From Ciona savignyi (taxonomy: Eukaryota; Chordata; Ascidiacea; Phlebobranchia; Cionidae), in NCBI GenBank assembly GCA_000149265.1, contig CH002367.1, positions 753,587 through 817,586 of the forward strand: a stretch of 64,000 bases of DNA, written 5' to 3'. How positions within the stretch are numbered: the stretch's first letter is position 1; each line of letters opens with the position of its first letter. A program made the translations under genes and the position numbers. Below are positions 35,079-46,239 of this stretch, piece by piece. The notes beneath the pieces are model-generated. The model was not told the DNA's origin. It saw nothing but the letters and a program-made list of their open reading frames with translations, and ran no database searches.

Positions 35079-38000
35079 TTAGTTACCAATTTGCAGCCTT
35101 TTAAGGAACATGATTGATGGTAGACCGGAAACATTAAGGTTCTCTTCGAATGTTTTTGGTAGCTCTGTCAGACCAAGGAAAGACCCTATCGCAGTTCCTA
35201 ATTTTCTAACATAACCAGGTGTGTCAACAAACCCGTCATCGTAGGGAGCATTTTCCACCTGTTCGTAACTTTCCTCTAAAATATCACAGCAAATTTTAAT
35301 GGTTTCTTGTTGAATATTCTTAAAAGGAACGAATGTTTCAATTTCGTGTGTTATCGCAGCCTTAAAACATTCGTGCATTTCATGAAGACTACTGTTGTTT
35401 GAGTATCGTTTTCTCGCCACCTGGAATATTTGATTAAATAAGTCCAGCAGGTTAATTCTTCTGTCAGGTGGACAGCAGTACGTTTATGGAAGCAAACCAA
35501 CACCAAACAACTTGGATATATTATTTATTTGTTTATTTATCGGACGTTGCTGGAATCGAGTGGTTTAATAGATTTAACAAATTGCAGAAAAATATACCCA
35601 GTGTATTTAATACTATGCAATAACTCGGAAAATCCTGTGGACAAGATTATCTGACGATTACAAGTGTTATAACATCCTTTACGTTTTTTTATTCCCGGAA
35701 ATAAGCATTTGAATTCAGTTAAATTAATAGCGAGTGTAGTGTGTTATAATAAAAATTTCATACCTCGTACATCTTGTCCAAATAGTCCACTTTTAATTTT
35801 TCGGAAAATTGAACGAGTTTGTTGCGAATAAGTTGCTGTTCAGATTAGAAATAGATTAGTTTTTGTCTGTTGGAAAACATTTGGTATTGTGAGCCTAATG
35901 GAAATTGCGTATGTCGTCTTTTTTTCGTGAAGTCATAAAATTCAAAATTAATCGGTTGTGTTTTTGAATACGGCACTGAGCAGACGTTGTCCTATTAGGC
36001 CGATTAATCATCTTATGTGTTGACTATTAAGTGTGACAATGAACACGTCGTATTAAGTACATTATAATAGCCCCCCTTTCCAGACTAAAGGTACAAGGTG
36101 ATCAGACAATTTCCCGAGCAATAGTGCCTGCGTTTTCATGAGTATTATAAAATACAATCCCAGTGCATATCTTACCCCATGGTTGCTGTTCTTTCTCATG
36201 ATCATTTCAAAATATGTTTCAATATCTTCCTCAAGTGCCTTCATGTTTTTCTCAAACTCTTCAAGTGGTTCCGTTTTAACGAGAATGAAGCTCTTTAATG
36301 CCCTTTCCTTGGCTTCACGATGTACCTTGTTTAGTTTCTGGATATCGACATATTCGTCCTAAAATGGATTTACAATAACATTAAAGTTTGCAACCTGTGA
36401 TATTTTTTCGAAACTACTAGTACTGACTATTTATTGGTGTAATAATGCGGCTAAGGAGTAATAATTTTCATATAAATCGGAGATTTTTTTTTCTACTTCG
36501 ATATTGTACACTTGTATACAAAACGAGCTGGATTTCTTTATCAGGTCAGTCTACCTACATGTATCATTGCTTCGTAATATTCTGTTGCCAACGATTTTCG
36601 TTTTGCGATGAACTGGTGATCTGCTTCTAGCTGTCGTGAAACAGTTCATTTTTTTATAAACTACTTAGAGAAATATAGTTTTGGGAAAATTGTTTACAGC
36701 TAAATAGTAAACTTGGCCGATTCAATAATTGCACCCATTTAAAAAAATGAAAATTTAAAAATGTTACTGATTCGAAATTTAATCCGGTAAGAATATACAA
36801 AAGATTAAAATTTGAAACAAAATTTCGGACATAATAAGATAATTATGATTTGTTTTTATGTTTGACATATCCACAATAATGTTTGAATTATTATCTTTAG
36901 TATAAAAGCAATTAAGCTTACCCTCGCATAGTTGTTTTTATCGAGCAAGCATTTAAGTTCTTCCTCCATTAGTTCTGCAACTTTTTGCTTGCACAGCTGA
37001 ACAAACGACTCTTTACAACCAAGCGCTACAACATTTGTTACCGTTGCCATGATCACGGTTCTTGCCTCGTCGTGCACGGAATGTAGTTCTGATTCCGCCT
37101 TATATTCGTCGCCTGTAGCCTTTAAAGGTATTTTAAACCTTGCACGTTAGATGTCCTATACCAGGCACGGGCAAGATATGGCCGATGGGCCGGGTCCGGC
37201 CAGTGAAGGGACTTGGATCGGCCCGTAGACTGTTTCTAACCATACCCTGTAATTAAGATATTGAATACTATTCATGTAATAATCTGGACAACTAAGGACT
37301 TTATTTTCCCACATCTGGCCGACAAGAGAAAATTACCCACCTCTGACCACCCCTGCCGACAAAAAAAATTGCCCACCCCTGTATTATACTATCCGATCGT
37401 TCTAAAAAGGTATAAAAAGTTTTACCTTTTTCATATGATGCAGGTATTTCTCCTTTACATTTATGAGTATATCTTTCAGATCTTTCTGCTTCACTTCCTT
37501 TTAAAACAAACATTTTATTTTATTTTTCGGCATATGAAAATATATGTCTTATATCATTTAATGTACATTAATAAGATCTAAATGCGGAATCACCGCAGAA
37601 ATTAAACGTTTTTATAATATATCTTAACATGCTAATGTTTAAATTTATACTGTTTTATTTTTAGGTTTATTTTAGGGTTTTCCACTTTTTTTTAAATTTA
37701 AAATAAATTGTCTCTATATCGATTGCAAATACAAAGAATATCAGCCAAAAAATACTACAATGGGGAAAGACGACTTTCGTGCATATATTCTTGGCTGTCG
37801 GGAGTTTACCCTCTAATGATTTACCCTAAATTAGCCACATTCTTATACATTAGCTAAGACCTTAAAGCGATTGTCCCACATCAGTATAGCAAAATATTTA
37901 AAATTACTGTGCTGAGGGTTCGTTTGCAAATTAGAACTTAACTTACGTGTCGTTTTTGAAAGTCATGAAACCGTTGCATTATTTTCCGGATGAGTCTTGT

Positions 38001-41000
38001 TTCTTTATCTGCTTTAAAATTCGTGTCTTTTCCAACAACGGAATCGTTAAAAACCGTGAGTGCAGCTAATATACTATCATCATGAGCTGCGGTCATGTCA
38101 ACGTTTTCATCCAGCATTGCCTGCAAATAAATAACATGAAACATATTGACGTGCGATTAAACACTTCGGTCGTGTAGTTTATTTAATATTATAGACAAAA
38201 AACATATATGATTAGTAATACCTACACTTTAGCCACTTTCGTTGCGTTCCCATGGATTATGAAGGACCGATAAAGAAAGCTAACTATGCTGCTAACTGAT
38301 AATCAGTATAGTATACTAAACTTAATATTTTTCAAGAAATCAAAGCGTACCTCTTTCATGAGTTTCTGGTACATTTGATATGATTTCGCCATAAGTAATC
38401 GCATTGCTTGCTCGATCAATGGCTGCGTTAAATAAATGGGTATAACAATTCCCTGAAATCGACTGTATAATATATATTACTAAAACATAATAGCACAATA
38501 TATGGGGCACTAATATATTCTGCATTACTTATTTACCAAGATCAGTTGTATAATATATATAGATTCAGATGATATATATATATATATAGTTANNNNNNNN
38601 NNNNNNNNNNNNNNNNNNNNNNNNNNNNNNNNNNNNNNNNNNNNNNNNNNNNNNNNNNNNNNNNNNNNNNNNNNNNNNNNNNNNNNNNNNNNAATATACA
38701 TACTAATCGTAAAATTACTTGATGTCGCCTTTATCTTTAAATAACGGTCAATCAATATAGTGTTTATCATTGTAATTGACAAACAATTTTTTAGTTGTAC
38801 CCTCCGTTTCTCATTTTCATTCTCAAATTCTATGAGTTGTCTTTCCATTTCAAGTTGCAGCTTAACTTCTTCATCGTTGTTACACTTGTCAAACTCTATC
38901 GCAGACTTCTTAAACGCTTCCTTTGCTGTTCTTGCAGCAATTTCTGATGAAGATGTCAGATTTTCTACCCAATGGGCTCCTGCAATCTAGAAATAAGATA
39001 TTTAACGTTACCAAGTACAATTTAAGCTGATTCTTGTCGGTATGTATTAAATTATTAGGTAACATTATTGAGTATGTCATTGAAACAAATATGTGTATCC
39101 AGGTCCCAAGTCAATTTTATTAACCTTCGCAAAATCAAGGACTATTTGAGATTTATATTTGAACCAAACCATACATAGGTTACTGACTAAGAGACTTCAG
39201 TACGCCAAATATAAAATGACTTAATTCAATTACAAATTCGAGTTCAGTCATTTTGGTGTTTTAGAATTCGGCTTAAAACTGTGTAGCATTTCGTATAATC
39301 TATATTTGTTTTAATTTATTTCATGTCCTAAATATTTTGTGTTTTACGTCGTTTACTTTTGCATTTAAAGTTTTCCGACTCTCACATATTATTACCCGTT
39401 ATGTAATTATCATCCTCTACGGGCCTTTGTATTTTTCCGTTTAAATCGTTAACATAGTTTTCCCACCAAATTCCCCACAGTAAGTAAAACGTGCAGATGT
39501 GAAACGTCTCGCACGTAAACTTCTCGCACCTCGTAAATGCCCTATATATATTCTGGAAATTTGAATAAGATAATATAACCTACCTCAACCCAAGTAACTT
39601 GCGACAGACTATATAATTCGCATTTAGAATAAGTAATCTGCATTACAATATTTGAAGACGTCAAATACAATTATACTGAACAAGGAATCTGATTTTGGAA
39701 TTGAGAAAAGATTAAGCAACGAAGAAATATTGGCCACTATAATAGTTAGTGGGCGTTCTGTGGAGAATAGACTTTCCGCTGCGCAGCTCGCGAAAGACCG
39801 TTAGGCAGCCAGCCTAAACAAGCTCAGCTAACGTCCCGGTCAGTAAACTACAAAAGAAAGCGCGAGCCTACAACTGCAGTCATTGCGAACACTAGCGTTG
39901 GATTTCTTACCTTTTCCAACTCCCGATAATATACTTCTCCAGCAGCAGTAATTTGTTCGTCGATAACCATAGCCGCGTTCTTCTGTAATCAAAACTCTAC
40001 ATGAGCAATCAAATATAGTTTTTTTTATATAACGCAATAAGATGTAGGCTAACAATTGTTTTAACACAAATAAAGGCAGTTCTTTCCTTATCATTACAGC
40101 CCCGTGGATGGTATATAGGTAACCAAAATTTGCCTGAAGTAAAATGTACATTGTATCTCTTCAATTCGAGTGACTGAGTCCAGAAATTATGTTTGTTATT
40201 AAAATAGATATATGTGACCCTCAACAATTTTGTAAGATAAAAATATTTACACAATCCATGCACGGTCGATAGCAATCTTTAACAACCAACTTCTAATCTC
40301 AAGGTACATACCCTCTTTTCACTATTTAAGGCAGATAATCCGAGAAATTGAATCCTGATATTGGCAATCATTTGTCCCAGACATGCTTGGCTTTCTTTTT
40401 TATCATCAAGTACATCATTCATTTTAAATTGTTTTACTGCTGCATCCAGGAATTCAGAGTGAAACCGTTTTAATGCTGAAAGATCCCATACGACATCCCC
40501 AATCTAAGAAATTTAACATAGTAAACAATAATTGAAAATAAATCCCTATGGGCATTTCGGTTAAAAATATGTTCTACAAATGACCAGCGTGTCAGTAAGC
40601 ATCATTTAAAGTTTTATCAGGAGGGAACAACCGCTTCTTGGCGTTCTAACGATACGGTACAAAATTATTATGCGTTTTACAATGTTTATATATAATTTGA
40701 CCAAACAAATTGTCAGACATATAGAACATTGCAATGACTGTATTTACCCTTTCCTGCATGTTTATCTTATACTCGGTTTCAATTTGTTTGATTTTTCCCA
40801 GAAAACTAACTCTTTCACTGCTCTGTAAAATGTAAAGGTTACACTTGTTTTAATTTAAACAAGTTTTTTTTACTTGTACCTGCACTAATGTATCAACCTT
40901 GGGCATTTCACCGCTACTGAGAATTTTTGTGTATTCAATTACAAGATCGATAAGTCCTTCTCCGGTTAGTACACACCCATTCATCATTTTTACGACAAGG

Positions 41001-42681
41001 GTTTCTCTTTCAAACAAGTACTTGGCCAACGCATCAACCTCGTTCATGAACGTGCTGTCAATATCTGTAAAATGTTCAATAAATCATCTATTTAGAGATA
41101 TGCAAGCCTATTATACGAAGTGGAACAATATTAACCCGATAAATAGACGTCAGATCTTATTTTCTTCCGAAACGATATTTTAGTTCCTGGTCGAGGCATT
41201 AATGCACAGCAAACTTCCGTGAACGAGTCTTTTAGGTTCTGTCGAACCAATGTGTTTTCTTTGATGTGATCTTCCATAACCGATCTAAGATACTTGGCCC
41301 CTCCACCAAAGCCGTATTCAAAATCAGGTTGCTCCCAGTTGCGAAGCAAAAATAAAAGTCCCTGAATAAAAATTAATTTATGCCTTAAATAATAAAACGT
41401 GTGGAGATTATATTTACCTGAAACGGCATGATGGACGAATTGAGTTGATGTTTGCATTGGGCAATATACCTTGCATAGTTGGTAAATACCTAAAAAATAT
41501 TGTCTGCTTAAAAAATGAATCTAGATAAGCAATACATTTGGTATTTTTTAGCCGTTTTAATCTACAACGCACAGTAGTAAAATAATATTTAGAACCAAAT
41601 TAAGCTAATAACACCTATCACGGATCTTACACATTATAACGAGTTTAGTTTTAGTTTATTCATTTTTTTCCCCAGTTTTAAAAAATGGCAAACGAATATA
41701 ATCACGATACAGGAACGGAAAAAGACGGCAAAACGAACAGTCGTTAAAACACGCCAGTAAAAAAACTACTTAATTCGTATGTATTTTAGTTCCTAATAGG
41801 ATTGCTTCAATCAGGAAAAACACAAACAAATTGACCTGTAAATGCTGAAGATCACTCTCATTTATGATTTCCGATAAGTTGTAAATTTGAACCGAACTGA
41901 GTAGTGTGCTCAGTGCAAATATTACCGAGCAGTCTTTTGAGCTTGTTTGCATGTCAAACATTCCTTGGGTATCCATTAAAAACACTGCAACTTCCTGCCA
42001 AAGTATTGCCAACACTGTTAACAATTATGTCATTCAATAAATCAATAACCATACTTTCTCGTATTTGTCTTTCAGCATAAAAGGTGTCTTTGTGATATGA
42101 ATTCCAATCGTATCTCTTTCAGTGCCACCACGAAATCCAAAAACATTGCTTAGTTTTCTGTTCGCGTCCTTGTACCAATTTGGTGACTAATGTAAACATA
42201 TTAATGAAGATATAGAACTGCTGTAAAAATATGTCAGTTTTGCAATCTCATATCAACTGACCTGGTTTTTCAATAAGTAATGAGCGAGTAAATTTAGAAT
42301 GAATGATTTTCCTTTTCGAAATGGTCCAGCCACACTTATAATAGCAACGGGTAGGTTTCGAACGTTGTCAAAAATTTCTTCAAACACATCAAATTTAAGC
42401 TGAAATCCTTCACCGTGCATCTCCAGAATAGGAACCGAAGAATAATCTGTTAATACCATATTTGGAGAACTTCAGTTATAACAGTATATGTGTACTTTGC
42501 TTTATTTTGAACCTCTCAAATTCAGCAATGTTTGTTAATTGTTCACATGGCGCAAGCTACTAAAAGTTAGTGATTTAAATTGATATACTCTAAGTTTACA
42601 TCAAATTAATTATTCACAATATTTTAATAATCACACTTCTTAATTCCCACCTTCTGCAGATTTCGGCATGATTCTTGACAT
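35079..42681 (-). CDS. atlastin/GBP-like large GTPase, - copy, intact
   Basis: Nineteen exons: 42681-42651, 42446-42262, 42186-42055, 41994-41836, 41489-41418, 41361-41136, 41064-40880, 40822-40748, 40503-40312, 39982-39911, 38986-38801, 38422-38351, 38120-37947, 37496-37425, 37119-36922, 36630-36559, 36358-36176, 35835-35764 and 35420-35079. The frame is open throughout: 899 residues. Exon count and phases equal those of the + copy, and most exon lengths are identical. It has the same P-loop, ERDT switch, DTQG and RNW motifs. Residues from about 331 on form six tandem helical modules rich in Glu, Lys and Leu. The end carries a short hydrophobic stretch ([11 protein letters not shown]) but no atlastin-like TM hairpin, so a soluble or peripheral membrane GTPase is likely (inference). 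Introns have taken up a hAT MITE, a dispersed repeat of about 0.55 kb and a 100-N gap since duplication. AATAAA lies at 34882-34877 on this strand. Confidence 0.85.
37162..37381. mobile_element. hAT-type MITE in GTPase intron
   Basis: 220 bp with imperfect terminal inverted repeats CAGGCACGGGCAA and TTGCCCACCCCTG, flanked by near-identical 8-mers TCCTATAC and TATTATAC. It lies in intron 14 of the - GTPase and is absent from the matching intron of the + copy. No coding capacity. Confidence 0.6.
38593..38692. other. 100-N assembly gap
   Basis: Lies in intron 11 of the - GTPase beside a TA-rich stretch. Flanking exons join in phase. Confidence 0.9.
39280..39840. repeat. dispersed repeat (also at 61650-62640)
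   Basis: Shares TGTAGCATTTCGTATA, CTTTGTATTT, AACGAAGAAATATTGGCCAC and TTTCCGCTGCGCAGCTCGCG with 61650-62640. It lies in intron 10 of the - GTPase (924 bp), whereas the same intron in the + copy is 76 bp, so it was inserted after the gene duplication. Class unknown. Confidence 0.65.
41645..41765. repeat. short dispersed repeat, about 100 bp
   Basis: Core GACGGCAAAACGAACAGTCG. Related copies lie near 7255-7355, 8920-9000, 12845-12960, 13800-13890 (reverse) and 22870-22975. This one is in intron 4 of the - GTPase. Nature unknown. Confidence 0.5.
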
Positions 42682-43949
42682 TTTGCAATCGTCCTATCAA
42701 TTTTTTAGCAAAATACTATTAATAATCCGTATAAGAAACTGCTTATCCGTGTTTCACTGGCTTTTGAATCACAACGAACAAAAAGACCGTTCTTGTTAAA
42801 TATTTATTAATTTTAACCTGGCAAACACTGTTTTTTATCGCATTCCTACTATAAGACGGTCGTGCTTACCATGAGGTGTTACGACCGTATTTTTTATTGG
42901 CTCATAAAAAATAAAAAGCAAAGTAAATTTCATAGCCCGGGCTTAACGCAAATAGTGAGATGTATAAATCCGCGATAATACAGAAACTAGAAATAAATAT
43001 ATTACAATTTAAGGGATGTTTACCTGCCCAACTGCACACGCAGCATGGTCGACAACTCATAGCTAATGTTTTCCCAGTAAGACCCCTAGCCGTTGTCTAA
43101 AATAACAAAAGCGTACCGTGCACAATTACACGGATATTCACGTTAACTTGGAATGCTCCTGTGTTATTGTTGCTTTTGGATACAGCTTCATATATTGCAT
43201 TTAGGTCTGTTAAATTAAAATCACTATCATCCATATATCTATGGGGAGTAATATTATAGATGAGCCTATTAGACGTAACAACAATCCACTCGCTAGGTGC
43301 GCAAAAAAAGATTTGGGATTGTTTGAAGTGACAGGTTGTGATATTTTCCGCAGTTAATTGACGTGTGAATCATACACAACACACTGTAATAGCTCCGGTA
43401 ACCCGACGGTGGGCGCGAGGTGAACTGACGATTGGCCGTGTGTTAACCCCCTTGGTTTTCTCATTCACGGGTATAAACATGAATATCCTATTCTATGCAG
43501 ATTAATACAGCGTACAGTCAACATGGTTTATAAAAATTGTGGTGGATATCACGTGGTTGACAGTCTCTAGTTATCCACGTGACCGCTGCGCCTGAAGCTG
43601 ATTTCACTGCACCTTGTTGGTTTCCCGGGGATGTTGTAATATAAAATTGAGCAAACAAAATGTTTTATGGTTCTTTTTATATCGGGCATGGTTTCGAACT
43701 AGCGACATTGGTTCGAGCAAAATATATAATCCTGTGCATGGAATCAGCCGCACTAACCATTTGGCCAGCACAAGCAAAATATGACATCAGATATGACAAG
43801 TCCTTGGGGGGACAATGCGCGGATGCATTTAACATACTCCGTAACATTTTATCCTACCAATGCATACTTATTTATGGGTACACTTAAATAATATACATTT
43901 TAATTGTCAACAACTTGATCGTTTCGTTATCACCAAGGCATAATGGGTA

Positions 43950-46070
43950 TTTTAATTATGGGTCCCATTTCGAAAAATTTTTGTCCGTTTTTTTTGCTTT
44001 ATTTTTGTCCGTTTTTTTGCTTTTTTTCGTCAAAGGATTGACAGGCATGGTTTGTGGCTCCTTCATCTACCAGAAGGGCATGGAATCGCAATAAAACTTT
44101 GTCATTTGTTAGACCATATGGTCTAGATATGCAAAAACTAAAATTTAGGGTAATGTACCCAGGGGATTTCCCCTTGGAGGTAAAAAAACAAAATCGTATT
44201 TTTCCCTAAACATTTTTTGGGACATAGCGCTTGAACGGCTGATTCAATTATGATCAGATTTGGTAAAATAGCAGTGTGTTAGCCACTGGTTTACCAATTA
44301 AAACAAACAAAATATTATTGACATACAACCTCACCCAGCATTGCCGTACAACCTCACCCAGTATTGACGTACAACCTTACCCAGTATTGCCGTGCAACAT
44401 CACCCAGTATTGCCATGCAACATCACCCAGTATTGCCGTGCAACCTCACCCAGTATTGTCGTACAACATCACCCAGTATTGCCGTACAACATCACCCAGT
44501 ATTGCCATGCAACAACACCCAGTATTGCCGTGCAACCTCAGCCAGTATTGATATGCAACATCAACCATTATTGGACACAACCTCACCCAGTATTGCAGCA
44601 CAAACTTACCCACTATTGGCTTACAATCTTACCCAACCTTATACAGTATTACCGTACAACCTCACCCAGTATTGATGTCCAACCTCACTCAGTATTGACT
44701 TGCAACCTTACCCAGTATTGCTGTACAACCTCACCCAGTATTGATGTCCAACCTCACTCAGTATTGTCGTGCAACCTTACCCAGTATTGCCGTACAACCC
44801 CACCCAGTATTGTCGTACAACCTCACCCAGTATTGCTACACAACCCCACCCAGTATTGCCGTGAAACCTCACCCAGTATTGCCGTACAACATCACCCAGT
44901 ATTACTATACAACCTCACCTAGTACTGACGTACAAACTCACCAGTATTGCCGTACAACCTCACTCAGTATTGACGTACAACCTCACCAAGTTTTGTCGTG
45001 CAACCTCACCCAGTATTGCTACACAACCCCACCCAGTATTGCCGTGAAACCTCACCCAGTATTGCCGTACAACATCACCCAGTATTACTATACAACCTCA
45101 CCCAGTACTGACGTACAAACTCACCCAGTATTGCCGTACAACCTCACTCAGTATTGACGTACAACCTCACTAAGTTTTGCCGTACAACCTTCCCCACGAT
45201 TGCTGTGCAACATCACCCACTATTGATGTGCAATATCACCCAGTATTGCCATACAACCTTACCCAGTATTGCCGTACAACCTCACCCAGTATTGCCGTGC
45301 AACACCCCCCAGTATTGCAGTGCAACATCACCCAGTATTACAGCACAACCTCGCCCTATATATTTTTTTCTTTTTTTTCTCATTGGTACAGCGCCAGATA
45401 TGTTTAAAAGAAGCTATTTAAAAAAATACCGCTTTGGCTTTTAGAGTCTCAAGAAAATCCCCTAGAACTACCCAAAATTTTTGTTTCTTTGTTGCATATC
45501 TAGACTATGTTATCTAACAAATAATAAAGTTTTATTTACCCCTTCTAATAGATATCGTGGCGACATGCCATGCCAGTCACAATCATGATTCCGGAACATA
45601 TCTTTGTTTTTAAAGGAAGTTCCCTAAGTATTTTTTTTGTTTTTATTAATTAGCACAGAAGTGGCTAACAGTCCAACATTCCACAAAATCTGATTAAAAT
45701 TGAATTAGCCCTTTAGGCGTTATGCCCCCAAAAACCTAATTTTTCAGAAAAAATACCGTTTTGGGTTTCAACGTCCCAGGGAATTCCCTGGATTATCATC
45801 CAACATTTAGGTTTCTGCATATCTAGACCATGTTGTCACGCATGACAACATTTCATTGCGATTCCTTTACGCATGTTGGTAGATGTCGAGAATTGTTAAA
45901 TAACATAACTCAGATATGTAAAAACAGCAATTTATGTACTAAACCCAGGGGAATTCCCCGAAGCCATGAAAAACTAAATCGTTAGGGACCCTGCATGCAT
46001 TAATATATAGCATACAAAATGTGTTTTACAAATAGTGGTGGTTAAACACGTAGTTGACACTTTCTACTTG
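43950..46070 (+). mobile_element. Helitron-like element, rearranged, carrying a minisatellite
   Basis: Left end ATTATGGGTCCCATTTCG and GATTGACAGGCATGG; right end GTGGTTAAACACG..TTGACACTTTCTA. The module after the minisatellite (about 45390-45890) is inverted relative to both ends (GGCGACATGCCATGCCAGTC), so part of the element has flipped. Confidence 0.6.
44325..45358 (+). repeat. 23-bp minisatellite, about 45 units
   Basis: Unit TATTGCCGTACAACCTCACCCAG with point changes. Because 23 is not a multiple of three and the unit has no stop in this orientation, all three + frames stay open over long stretches; the resulting frames are not genes. A higher-order repeat of about 183 bp (eight units) occurs twice, at about 44819-45000 and 45001-45184. 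Confidence 0.9.
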
Positions 46071-46239
46071 TAATTATAAGTGTATGTCTATACTCGCGCG
46101 AAACGCCCGAACCGAAAAACGTTTTGTTGATGTGAATTGACCAAAACGAAAAACAAAACCACGCTAACAACAAAAACGTTTTTGTCGGACGCACGACAAA
46201 ACGTCGTTCAGCCTATTGAATGCAGGAGACCCAATAGAA

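Larger units (their letters stand above)
42682..46239. other. intergenic, repeat-filled
   Basis: Between the divergent - GTPase and the lectin/EGF gene. Holds a SINE family 1 fragment (43370-43495, +), a Helitron-like 3' scrap (43510-43575), a SINE family 2 head (43685-43765) and a rearranged Helitron-like element with a minisatellite (43950-46070). No gene seen. Confidence 0.55.

Noticed and set aside
44276-45444. Several long overlapping + frames with a repeated QYCRTTSPSIAVQPHPVL-like peptide
   Set aside because: They are readings of the 23-bp minisatellite, whose unit has no stop in this orientation; all three frames are open and there is no start or splice context.
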